Shown: piece after piece, positions 44,292-53,823 of the stretch
Layout: every line of letters starts with the position of its first letter
Position numbering within the stretch: the stretch's first letter is position 1
NCBI GenBank assembly: GCA_965216135.1
Contig: CBDCFL010000024.1
Span: 124,001-188,000, forward strand
Source: CBDCFL01 sp965216135
Lineage (GTDB): Bacteria; Pseudomonadota; Alphaproteobacteria; Rhodobacterales; Rhodobacteraceae
Direction: 5' to 3'
DNA: 64,000 nt
The notes under the pieces: generated by a model
What the model was told of the DNA's origin: nothing
Seen by the model: the letters and a program-made list of their open reading frames with translations, nothing else
Databases searched by the model: none
Program-made: the position numbers and the translations under genes

Positions 44292-46351
44292 ATGTCACAA
44301 TCGGGCGAGCTTCTTTCGCGCATATTCGGCTTTGATGGCTTCCGTCCCGGACAGGCGGAAATCGTCAATGCCGTGGCGGATGGGCAAAACGTGCTGGCCA
44401 TCATGCCGACCGGCGGTGGCAAATCGCTCTGCTATCAACTGCCCGCCCTAATGCGCGACGGGGTCACGGTCGTCATCTCACCGCTTATCGCGTTGATGCG
44501 CGATCAGGTTCGCGCGTTGCAACAGGCCGGCGTTGCGGCGGGCGCCCTGACATCAGGCAATACCGAAGTTGAGACAAGAACCGTCTATGACGCGCTCGAT
44601 CGGGGCCAGTTGAAGCTACTTTATATGGCGCCCGAACGGCTGGCCTCGGCTGGCACGCTGGCATTGCTGCGCCGTATCGGCACCAGCCTGATTGCCGTCG
44701 ATGAGGCCCATTGCGTCAGCCAGTGGGGCCACGATTTTCGCCCCGATTACCTGCGCATCGGCGAATTGCGCAGCACTTTGGGCGTGCCCATGGCTGCCTT
44801 TACCGCAACCGCCGATACCGAGACCCGCGCCGAGATCATTGCCCGCCTGTTTGACGGGGCCCAGCCGACAGTTTTTCTGCGTGGCTTCGACCGGCCGAAT
44901 ATCCATCTGCGATTTGAGCCTAAGAACGCACCGCGCAAACAGATAATCAATTTCGCGGCGTCTCGGCGAGGGCACTCGGGCATTGTTTATTGCGCAACGC
45001 GGGCCAAGACCGGAACGCTTGCCCGCGCGTTGAGCGAAGACGGCCACAACGCGGTTGCCTATCACGGCGGAATGGACCGCGACCTGCGCCGCGAGGTCGA
45101 GGAGAAGTTTCAGCGCCAGGACGGGCTGATTGTGGTGGCCACGATCGCCTTTGGCATGGGCATCGACAAGCCCGACATCCGCTGGGTCGCCCATGCCGAC
45201 CTGCCCAAATCCATCGAGGCCTATTATCAGGAAATCGGTCGCGCCGGGCGCGATGGCATCCCGGCCGACACGATGACGCTGTTTGGTGCCGACGACATCC
45301 GCCTGCGCCGCGCCCAGATCGACGAAAGCGCCAGCGCGCCCGACCAGCGCAACGCCGATCACGGGCGGCTGAACGCGCTCTTGGGGCTCGCCGAAGCCAT
45401 GATTTGTCGCCGCCAGCAGTTGCTTGGGTATTTCGATGAACAGGCTTGATGCTTGCGGCAATTGCGACCTGTGCGACACGCCGCCGGAAACCTTTGATGG
45501 CACCCAGGCTGCGCGCAAGGCTTTGTCGGCAGCCCTGCGCACCGGCGAGATGTTCGGCGCAGGCCATCTGATCGACATTCTGACCGGGCAGGCGACCGAC
45601 AAAGTGCGCGCGCGTGGCCATGACGCGCTGCCCACTTTCGGAGTGGGCCGCGAATTTGACCGCGGGCAGTGGCAGGCGGTGTTCCGGCAGTTGATGGGAC
45701 GCGATCTGATCCGCCCCGACGCCGCGCGCCACGGCGCTCTGCGCGTGATGGCCGCCGCGCGGCCGTTGCTGGGCGGTGAGGCCGAGCTGACGCTTCGCCG
45801 CGACACAATCACCAAATCAGGCGCGTCGCGGCAGGCCCGCGCGCTGGTCAGCGACGAAGATGCGCCTCTGCTGGCGGCACTCAAAGCCAAGCGTCGCGCA
45901 TTGGCAGAGGCCGCGCGCGCCAGCCTATATCATTTTCACTGATCGGACGCTGATAGAAATGGCCGAGCGTCGGCCTGTCAATCTGGATTAGATGGCGGCG
46001 ATCAGCGGCGTCGGTGCGAAAAAGCTGGAAAGATACGGCACCATTTTTCTGACCGCCATTTCGGGCGAGATGCAGCCGCAGGCCCACCCGGCGCGGCGAA
46101 AATTGGCGGGCACATCCAGCGCCACGACCTTTGACCATTTGGTGGCGGCGCAGCTGCGGTTGGTCCGGGGTAGTTGCGGCACGCTCAAGCCGCTTGAATG
46201 TTCGCCATCGCTGCTCGCGCGCATTTCATCGCTGGCCCGGGCCGACCGCCCCGCGCTGATCCGATTGCTTGGCGCCAAACGTGCAGAGCGGTTCGCCGAT
46301 GCGTTTCTTGACGTGCTGGCGAACAGGTCGGCAGATGCGCCAGCCGAGTAA
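44292..46351 (+). pseudogene. recQ: ATP-dependent DNA helicase RecQ, three lesions
   Basis: The helicase core is intact: Walker A MPTGGGKSLCYQLP, DEAH as VDEAHCVSQWGHDFRPD, and YYQEIGRAGRDG. An extra T near 45447 ends the first frame at YFDEQA. Without it the zinc-binding DACGNCDLCD would continue. Near 45918, loss of one GC unit in a GCGCGCG tract breaks the frame before YIIFTDRTLIEMA. A TAG at 45989-45991 replaces a Gln before MAAISGVGAKKLERYG in the HRDC domain. The predicted product keeps only motor domains, lacking zinc-binding and HRDC parts. Confidence 0.88.
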
Positions 46352-46377
46352 AGCGGCGCGTCCGCGAGGACTTGGGA

Positions 46378-48900
46378 TCAGCCCGATCCCTCGGCCGTGC
46401 GCACCCTGGCAACGGTATCGGTCTGCTCCAGACCACCCCAGATTTCGCTGATCTTGGCGATCTCGTCGCCATCTTTGGCCGCCCTGCGCGCGGCATCTTT
46501 GCCTGGCAGCTCTGATGGTGCTACCGCGGTCAGATCGAGCCCAGCGGTACTCGCGGCAGGGGTCACAGGTGCCGTACTGGCGACCGGAAAGACCGGCTTC
46601 ACCGCATCGGGCATAGCGCAGTCGATCCGCTCGAATATCGGCTCTTTACGCAGCGGCTTGGTCAGATAATAATCCAGTCCGGCCGACAATATGTCGTCCT
46701 CGTCACCGCTCACCGCATGCGCGGTTAGCGCGACAATCGGTGTGCGCGCCAGACCAAGCTCTGCCTCTTTGGCGCGAATGCGGGCCGTTGCCTCTTTGCC
46801 ATCCATGTCCGGCATCGAAATGTCCATGAAAACCAGATCGGGACGGGTTGAATCCCATTTTTCCACCGCTTCCCTGCCGTTTTCAGCGAATGTCAGTTCG
46901 ATATCGAGCGTTTTGACCAGTTTCTGAAAGACCAGCCGGTTGGTCTTGTTGTCTTCAGCCGCAAGAATGCGCATCCGGCGCGCCGTCTGGGGCGCATCGA
47001 CTGGAACAACCGGCCCGGGGCTGGTTTCCACAATATCCGTGGAGCCGATTGTCTCGCCGGTCATCGCGTTTGCCTGCCCGTTGATTGGCTCAGGATTTTC
47101 CGCCTCGGCAGCAACGGCAGCAACGGCGCCAGGCTCCGGTTCAGGCATTGCTTGCACCGCCGCCAGCAACTCGCTTCTGATGATCGGTTTGCGCAAAATG
47201 CGAATGGTATCCGCCTCGTGCAGCTCAGGTACCGGGCCCTGCGCGTATATAAGCATTGATGGACCGGCCTCTTCCCAGGCGGCTTTCAGCAATTGCGCCG
47301 CTTCCACTCCCTCCACATCCGCGAGTTCGGCCACCAGCAAATCCTGCCGGCGCAGGTCTTGCAGATCAGAAAATTCAGCCCAGGATATTGCCTTGGCGGT
47401 CGGACCCAGCGAACTCAGCTGGCGCAGCAGAATGGACTGCGCCGCGCTCTGCTCGCCAACAATATAACTGGCGCGCACCCAATCGGGCAGCGCATCTTTG
47501 GGCTGATCAAGGTCATCAGGCACATCAATTGCCAGTTCGAGAACAAATTCAGAGCCGACGCCCTGTTCGCTGCTGACACTGATCTTGCCGCCCATCAATT
47601 CAACCAATTGCCGCGTGATTGCCAATCCCAGGCCGGTGCCTTCAAATTTGCGATTCTTGTCATCCTCGACCTGATTGAACTCGCCGAATTCATAATCAAC
47701 TTTTTCTGCTGGAATTCCGATGCCCGTGTCGTGAACACAAATCCTGAGCGGCAGGGGGCCAACGGTTTGCTCGCCGGTGCCGGAAACGGTTATTGTCACC
47801 GCGCCACTTTCGGTGAATTTTACCGCATTGCCGATCAGATTGGTCAGCACTTGTCTGATGCGCCCCTGGTCGCCCACAAATAGCCTCGGCAGCGCAACGT
47901 CGTAATCCAGGATCAGTTCAACCGGCTTGGCCTGCAGCGCGGGCTGAAACAGCCGCAGCACAACGACCAGCAGAGCTTCCAGATCGAACCGGTCATTGGC
48001 CAGAACCAGCTTGGCCGCTTCAAGTTTTGAAAAATCCAGAACGTCATTGATCAGCACCAGAAGCGCCTCGCCCGAGGATTTGATCGTATCGACATACAGG
48101 CTCTGTTCCTGATCCAGTTCCGTATCGGTCAACAGATCGGCCATCCCCACCACGCCATTCATCGGCGTGCGAAGCTCGTGGCTCATCCGCGCCAGAAATG
48201 CGGATTTTGCACGATTGCCCTCCTGGGCCCGTTCCATCGCGCGTTCCAGCTCGCGTTGATTCTTGATCGTGTCGGTGATGTTGAGCGCCAGCGAAACCGT
48301 GTCGCCATCGTCAGAACGCCGGTCGAGCATCTTGTAAAACTCGCCGTTCCAAAGCTTGATGACCTTCGGCTGCAGTTGGGCCGCTGACCAGCGCGTCACC
48401 ATCGTCTCACGCCATGCCTGGGGCGTCGATGCGCCGATATCGGCGATGCCCTCTTCGATCAACAGATCGACCAGCTCGCCACAGGAAATGCCCTGACCAA
48501 CGATTTCCATATCGTCAAACATCGCCAGATAGGCCGAATTTGCGATGATCATCCGGTCGTCCTCGTCGAAAACCGCAAATCCGTCCTCGATGGTCTCGAT
48601 TGAATCCCACAGTCTGCGCTTGGCGATGTGAATTTCGGTTTGCGCTTCTTCCAGATTCTGTAACGCCTTGTCGGTTTGTTCGCGAAGCTCCACCGCCTCT
48701 TCGCGTTTTTCGACGATCTCCTCGGTCAGCGCGTTCGCATGTTTGCCGAGCTTGGCGTTGGCCTCATGAAGTTCCCGTTGGCGAAATTGCAACAGGCGTT
48801 CGGCAGCAAGGCGTGCCCGCCGCTCTTTGGTCAGTTCAACCAACATGTCCATTCCACTCTCCGAATTCGCCCCGCATTCGCGCGGCAACGAATTATTCAT
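46378..48900 (-). CDS. Hybrid sensor histidine kinase
   Basis: An 840-residue cytosolic-looking kinase without membrane segments. Residues ~20-95 form a coiled coil. A PAS domain follows (SIETIEDGFAVFDEDDRMII), then HisKA (ARMSHELRTPMNGVVGMADL), HATPase (FEGTGLGLAITRQLVELMG), a degenerate receiver-like stretch and a true receiver (DLVFMDISMPDMDGKEATAR ... YYLTKPLRKEPIF). An Ala/Pro-rich tail ends it. IS630 copy 3 inserted 29 bp before the ATG and has probably removed its promoter; TAATAT now lies on the far side of the IS. Confidence 0.88.
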   Translation of the reverse strand: MNNSLPRECGANSESGMDMLVELTKERRARLAAERLLQFRQRELHEANAKLGKHANALTEEIVEKREEAVELREQTDKALQNLEEAQTEIHIAKRRLWDSIETIEDGFAVFDEDDRMIIANSAYLAMFDDMEIVGQGISCGELVDLLIEEGIADIGASTPQAWRETMVTRWSAAQLQPKVIKLWNGEFYKMLDRRSDDGDTVSLALNITDTIKNQRELERAMERAQEGNRAKSAFLARMSHELRTPMNGVVGMADLLTDTELDQEQSLYVDTIKSSGEALLVLINDVLDFSKLEAAKLVLANDRFDLEALLVVVLRLFQPALQAKPVELILDYDVALPRLFVGDQGRIRQVLTNLIGNAVKFTESGAVTITVSGTGEQTVGPLPLRICVHDTGIGIPAEKVDYEFGEFNQVEDDKNRKFEGTGLGLAITRQLVELMGGKISVSSEQGVGSEFVLELAIDVPDDLDQPKDALPDWVRASYIVGEQSAAQSILLRQLSSLGPTAKAISWAEFSDLQDLRRQDLLVAELADVEGVEAAQLLKAAWEEAGPSMLIYAQGPVPELHEADTIRILRKPIIRSELLAAVQAMPEPEPGAVAAVAAEAENPEPINGQANAMTGETIGSTDIVETSPGPVVPVDAPQTARRMRILAAEDNKTNRLVFQKLVKTLDIELTFAENGREAVEKWDSTRPDLVFMDISMPDMDGKEATARIRAKEAELGLARTPIVALTAHAVSGDEDDILSAGLDYYLTKPLRKEPIFERIDCAMPDAVKPVFPVASTAPVTPAASTAGLDLTAVAPSELPGKDAARRAAKDGDEIAKISEIWGGLEQTDTVARVRTAEGSG

Positions 48901-48929
48901 AAAGAGGCTGTGGTAAATCTTGTGTTATA

Positions 48930-50089
48930 CCACCGAGCGGAATGCCTGACTCACGTTGGGGATTCCCAAGCGGTCCGATCTCTGACTCAATGTGGTGAAC
49001 CAATGAGGTTCGCCATGGCAGCGCCTATCGACTTACGGAACGATTTTGACAGCGTCTCACTGCGGCGCCTCGCGAAGAGGACCAGGGACGCGACCCAGAG
49101 CCGTCGTCTGCTGGCGTTGGCCGAGGTCTACAATGGTGGCAGCAGGACGGATGCGTCGCGGATCGGCGGCGTCGGTCTGCAGATCATTCGCGACTGGGTG
49201 CTGCGCTTCAACGCCCGCGGACCGGACGGGCTGGTCGATGGGAAGTCACCGGGCGCACCCTCGAAGCTCAACGCCGATCACCGCCGCGCACTGGCGGAGG
49301 TTGTTGGGGCCGGCCCGGTCCCGGCGGTGGACGGCGTCGTGCGCTGGCGGCGCAAGGACCTGGCGCGGTGGCTCTTGGAGACGTTCGCCATCTCGCTCGA
49401 CGAGACCACGGTCGGGCGCGAGTTGAAGGCGCTCGGCTTCGCCAAGATCTCGGCGCGGCCGCGCCACTACGCGCAAAACGAGCTGGCCGTCGAGGCTTTT
49501 AAAAAAAACTTCCCCGCGAACTGGCGAAGATCCGGGCGAGGCTCCCGAAAGGCGTCGAGATAGAGCTGTGGTGGCAAGATGAAGCCCGCATCGGCCAGAA
49601 GAATAAGCTCACACGCCGATGGGCCAGACGTGGCACGCGCCCGCGGGCGCCCCGCGACCAGCGCACCGAATGGGCCTATATCTTCGGCGCGATCTGTCCC
49701 GCGAAGGGGAAAGGCGCCGGGCTGGTCATGCCTTGGTGCGACACCGACGCCATGGCGGCGCACCTCATCGAGATCAGTGCCGCCGTCGATCCCGGTGCCC
49801 ATGCGGTGCTGATCGTCGATCAGGCCGGTTGGCACTTGATGCCCAAGCTGGCGATCCCCGACAACATCACCGTCCTGGCGCTGCCGCCACGATCGCCCGA
49901 GTTGAACCCGGTGGAGAATGTCTGGCAATTCATGCGCGACAACTGGTTGTCGAACCGGATCTTCAAATCCTACGAAGACATCGTCGCGCTGTGCTGCCAA
50001 GCCTGGAACAACCTCATCGACCAACCATGGAAGATCATGTCCCTCGGCATGCGCAAATGGGCGCATGGGTTCTGATCAATGACCGTTGG
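48930..50089 (+). mobile_element. IS630-family element type C, copy 3 (1160 bp)
   Basis: Same termini as the other type C copies with TA at 48928-48929 and 50090-50091. It lies in the upstream region of the hybrid kinase gene. The 61-bp stretch between it and the next IS5 copy is the old flanking DNA. Confidence 0.92.
49003..50075 (+). CDS. IS630 type C transposase in two frames (copy 3)
   Basis: Relative to the intact copy one C is missing just after the A8 run (CCCCGCGAACTGG for CCCCGCCGAACTGG). The first frame therefore ends at 49563 and the catalytic part continues in -1. The run GCT TTT AAA AAA AAC contains A-AAA-AAC, a classical -1 slippery heptamer, so slippage could still give full-length enzyme. 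The copy at 59276 has the identical change. Confidence 0.65.
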
Positions 50090-50150
50090 TATTAACGATT
50101 GCTGCCACGGAGCGTGACGCGCGACACTTCCGGCGGCTGGCCGAGCCTTA

Positions 50151-51119
50151 GTGTCCGTCCGGGGACTTTATGAGTCGGATGAATCGGTTATCCGGCGCCC
50201 CCTCTTGAAGAGCTGAATCAGCTGTGATTCTCTGGGGTGGTGAATTTGCTCTTGAGGTGCCCCATGTGGACTGCCGACAACCGCCCGCGCTACAACCGCG
50301 ACAAACTGCGTTATCCGAGCGACCTGACCGATGCGGAATGGGCGCATATCGAGCCGCTGATCCCGCCGGGCAAGCCCGGCGGCGGCAAACGGCGCGTCGC
50401 TATCCGCGAGGTGATCAACGGCGTGATGTACATTCTGAGCACCGGCTGCCAGTGGCGCGCGCTGCCCAAGGATTTGCCGCCCAGAAGCACCGTGCATGAT
50501 TACCTCGGCCTGTGGAACTGGGACGGCACGCTGGATCGCATCCATCATGCGCTCTACCTCAAGTGCCGCGAGAAAGCCGCGCGCGAAGCCAGCCCCACGG
50601 CCTGCATCATCGACAGTCAGAGTGTGAAAAGCGCTGAAAAAGGGGGGCTCGCATCGACAGCCACGGCTTCGATGCCGGCAAGTTGATCAAGGGCAAGAAG
50701 CGGCATGTTCTGGTCGATACGCAAGGCTTGCTGCTGCACGGCATCGTCACCGCCGCCGACGTTCAGGATCGCGACGGCGGTCTCGCGCTGCTGGCGACCT
50801 TGTTCGGTCTGTTTCCCTTTCTCGGGAAATTGTTCGCCGACAGCGCCTATCAGGGGCCGGTCTTTCACCGCGCCCTGGCCGGCATCCTGCCCGATCTCGA
50901 GACCGAGATCGTCAAGCGATCCGATCGGGTGAAGGGCTTCGTCGTCCAGCCCAGGCGTTGGGTGGTCGAACGCACCATCGCCTGGCTCAACCGCTGCCGC
51001 CGACTGGCCAAGGACTGGGAGAACCTCAACCGCAACGCGCTCGCCTTCATCAAGCTCGCGTCCATTCGACTCATGCTCCGAAAACTCTGTAATCCTACAT
51101 AAAGTCTCCGGACGGACTC
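50151..51119 (+). mobile_element. IS5-family (IS427-type) element, copy 3 (969 bp)
   Basis: Same termini as copies 1 and 2, flanked by TTA (50148-50150 and 51120-51122). The sequence on either side (50092-50147, 51123-51225) has no recognisable gene. A short reading TERDARHFRRLAEP ending at the target site may be a gene remnant. Confidence 0.93.
50264..51102 (+). CDS. IS5/IS427-type transposase (copy 3)
   Basis: Two ORFs joined at the A5G6 run as in the other copies, with the same catalytic stretches. It is in the same orientation as copy 1 and nearly identical to it. Confidence 0.85.
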
Positions 51120-51225
51120 TTAGCGGCAACCCGGAAAACCCCAGGCGTCCGGACGCCAGCCAAGCACACGGAGTCGCGTTCAGCAAAATAATCGAGCTCA
51201 TGCGCCAAACGAATGGCCGGCAGGT

Positions 51226-51666
51226 TCACTGCTCCTGTCCGGTCTCGGCCAGCAAATCGCGAACATGTCGCCGGAAATCCGCGCCACCCCCAGCCAACGC
51301 CTTGAGCAATTCGCTCTCAAATGCGCGCGCCAGGGGGGCAAGTTCGCCGACCATGGCCCTACCGCTTTCGCTCAGCGTCAGTTCAACCAACCGGCGGTCG
51401 TTGGGATTGACCGATTTGGCGACGAAACCACGCATCTGCAGGCGCGAGACCGCGCGGCTGACTTTGGATTTCTCCATTTCGACGCGCGCGCATATCTCGC
51501 GCACGCTGACAGGTTCGGATGTCTGCGAGAGGTGCGCGACAATGCGCCACTGGGCAATCGAAATGCCATAGCGTTCTTTGTAAACGCATGAGAATTCGGC
51601 GCTGACCCGGTTGGCCAGAACCGCCAGTTGATATGGCAGAAAGTCGGCAAGAACGAACTGAACCAA
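51226..51666 (-). CDS. MarR-family regulator of the homogentisate cluster
   Basis: A 146-residue winged-helix protein (ISIAQWRIVAHLSQTSEPVS ... EMEKSKVSRAVSRLQMRGFV, then NPNDRRLVELTLSESG). The start is TTG at 51666 with GGAAGG 7 nt upstream. It is divergent from hmgA, whose promoter has an 18-bp palindrome between its -35 and -10 boxes, the expected place for a MarR repressor. The inducer is probably homogentisate or a related aromatic acid (inference). Confidence 0.85.
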   Translation of the reverse strand: MVQFVLADFLPYQLAVLANRVSAEFSCVYKERYGISIAQWRIVAHLSQTSEPVSVREICARVEMEKSKVSRAVSRLQMRGFVAKSVNPNDRRLVELTLSESGRAMVGELAPLARAFESELLKALAGGGADFRRHVRDLLAETGQEQ

Positions 51667-51736
51667 ATCATCACCTTCCGCGACAATGCCGCGGGGAAAT
51701 ACCGCGCCCGGGCGAACGCCTGTCTATTATCATCGC

Positions 51737-51766
51737 TTGACTTCGTTGCAATTGCAACGATAATAA
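51737..51766 (+). promoter_or_regulatory. hmgA promoter with MarR-type operator
   Basis: TTGACT (51737-51742) is followed by a perfect 18-bp palindrome TCGTTGCAATTGCAACGA (51743-51760), then TAATAA (51761-51766), with GATAAT overlapping. The palindrome fills the spacer exactly, so a bound repressor would block RNA polymerase. The start site lies about 55 nt before the hmgA ATG. Confidence 0.8.
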
Positions 51767-51828
51767 GCCCCGCACGCCAATTCGTCCGCGCAAACGGATT
51801 GGGCAAGCTATTGTGAGATGCCCCTGCC

Positions 51829-53190
51829 ATGAATAATCAGTCCAAGCCCCGCGACATGACCACCGCCGCAACGCCGGTCGGCAAGATTGTGGGCTACATG
51901 CCCGGTTTCGGAAATGATTTTGAAACCCAGGCGCTGCCTGAAGCCTTGCCGCAGGGGATGAATTCACCGCAAAAGTGCAACTACGGGCTTTACGGTGAGC
52001 AGCTTTCCGGCACCGCCTTCACTGCGCCTTCCCACCAGAACGAACGCACCTGGTGCTACCGCATCCGCCCCTCGGTCAAGCATTCGCACCGGTATGACAA
52101 AGTTGACCTGTCCTATTGGAAAAGTGCGCCGAACATTGACCCGCAGGTTGTCAGCCTCGGCCAATACCGCTGGGATCCGGTGCCGCATTCGGATGTGGCC
52201 TACACCTGGATGACCGGGATGCGCACGATGACCACTGCAGGCGACGTAAACACCCAAGTGGGAATGGCCAGCCACATCTACCTGGCGACCGAGTCCATGG
52301 TCGATGATTACTTTTTCTCCGCCGACAGTGAACTTTTGATCGTGCCGCAGACCGGCCGCCTGCGGTTCTACACCGAACTCGGCATCATCGACCTGGAACC
52401 AAAAGAAATCGCCATCATCCCGCGCGGCCTGCTCTATCGGGTTGAGGTCATCGACGGTCCCGCGCGCGGTTTTGTCTGTGAAAACTACGGCCAGAAATTC
52501 GAGCTGCCGGGCAGGGGGCCAATCGGGGCCAATTGCATGGCCAACCGGCGCGATTTCAAAACCCCGGTCGCCGCGTTTGAAGACCGCGATACCCCGTCAA
52601 CTGTCACCGTCAAATGGTGCGGCCAGTTCCACACCACCAAGATCGGCCATTCGCCGCTCGACGTTGTCGCCTGGCATGGCAATTACGCCCCGGTCAAATA
52701 CGACTTGCGCAATTATTGCCCCATCGGCGCAGTCCTGTTCGATCACCCCGATCCGTCGATCTTCACAGTACTGACTGCGCCCTCAGGCGTACCCGGCACC
52801 GCCAATATCGACTTTGTGCTGTTCCGCGAACGCTGGGGCGTGGCCGAGGATACATTCCGCCCGCCCTGGTATCACAAGAACATCATGTCTGAGATGATGG
52901 GCAACATTTACGGCCAGTATGACGCCAAGCCTCAGGGCTTTGTTCCTGGCGGGTTGAGCTTGCACAACATGATGCTGCCGCATGGGCCGGATCGCGAGGC
53001 GTTCGAGCGCGCCTCCAACGCCAATCTCGGGCCGGACAAGTTGGACAACACCATGTCGTTTATGTTCGAAACCCGCTTCCCTCAGCACCTGACCGCATTT
53101 GCCGCCAACGAGGCGCCGCTGCAGGACGATTACATCGACTGCTGGTCGGATATTGAGAAAAAATTCGACGGGACGCCGGGCAGAAAATGA
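51829..53190 (+). CDS. hmgA: Homogentisate 1,2-dioxygenase
   Basis: A 453-residue iron dioxygenase opening homogentisate to maleylacetoacetate. GYMPGFGNDFETQALPEAL near the N-terminus, FVCENYGQKFELPGRGPIG, and the iron-ligand region DVVAWHGNYAPVKYDL with FRPPWYHKNIMSEMMG are diagnostic. It is the first gene of the catabolic operon and overlaps maiA by 4 nt. Confidence 0.96.
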   Translation: MNNQSKPRDMTTAATPVGKIVGYMPGFGNDFETQALPEALPQGMNSPQKCNYGLYGEQLSGTAFTAPSHQNERTWCYRIRPSVKHSHRYDKVDLSYWKSAPNIDPQVVSLGQYRWDPVPHSDVAYTWMTGMRTMTTAGDVNTQVGMASHIYLATESMVDDYFFSADSELLIVPQTGRLRFYTELGIIDLEPKEIAIIPRGLLYRVEVIDGPARGFVCENYGQKFELPGRGPIGANCMANRRDFKTPVAAFEDRDTPSTVTVKWCGQFHTTKIGHSPLDVVAWHGNYAPVKYDLRNYCPIGAVLFDHPDPSIFTVLTAPSGVPGTANIDFVLFRERWGVAEDTFRPPWYHKNIMSEMMGNIYGQYDAKPQGFVPGGLSLHNMMLPHGPDREAFERASNANLGPDKLDNTMSFMFETRFPQHLTAFAANEAPLQDDYIDCWSDIEKKFDGTPGRK

Positions 53191-53816
53191 TTCTCTATTC
53201 CTACTGGCGCTCGACCACCTCCTACCGGGTGCGCATCGCGCTCAACCTGATCGGGCTGGATTACGACATCCGCCCCGTCGATCTGGTTGGCGGTGACCAG
53301 CGCGACCCCGAATATGTCGCGATTAACCCCGGCAAAGGCGTGCCGACCCTGATCCTCGATGACGGCACCGTTCTCACCCAGTCCCTGGCGATCATCGACT
53401 ATCTGACCGGCCAGCACCCTGATACCGCCCTTCTGCCGGCCGACCGCGTTGAACGTGCCCAGGTCACAGCCGCCGCCCATTCCATCGCGCTCGACATCCA
53501 CCCGGTTAACAACCTGCGCGTCCTGGGGGGGCTGCGCAAACTCGGCCACAGCCAGCAGGATACCGTCGACTGGATGTGCCATTGGATGATCGAAGGCCTC
53601 ACCGCCTATCAGTCCCTAATTCGCCCCGAGGGGCCCTTTTCCTTCGGTGACAGGCCCGATCTTGCCGACATCTGCCTGACCGCGCAAATGTATAATGTGC
53701 ATCGCTGGGGACTTGACCTTTCCCCCTTCGCGCGGCTTGTGGAAATTGAGCAGACCTGCCTGCAAATCGACGCCTTCGACCGCGCCCGCCCCGAAAACCA
53801 ACCTGACGCCATTTGA
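53187..53816 (+). CDS. maiA: Maleylacetoacetate isomerase
   Basis: A 209-residue zeta-class glutathione transferase isomerising maleylacetoacetate to fumarylacetoacetate. The SSCR-type motif appears as YWRSTTSYRVRIALNLIGL, followed by NPGKGVPTLILDDG and TQSLAIIDYL. It sits between hmgA and fahA, in pathway order. Confidence 0.94.
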   Translation: MILYSYWRSTTSYRVRIALNLIGLDYDIRPVDLVGGDQRDPEYVAINPGKGVPTLILDDGTVLTQSLAIIDYLTGQHPDTALLPADRVERAQVTAAAHSIALDIHPVNNLRVLGGLRKLGHSQQDTVDWMCHWMIEGLTAYQSLIRPEGPFSFGDRPDLADICLTAQMYNVHRWGLDLSPFARLVEIEQTCLQIDAFDRARPENQPDAI

Positions 53817-53823
53817 GAACGAT

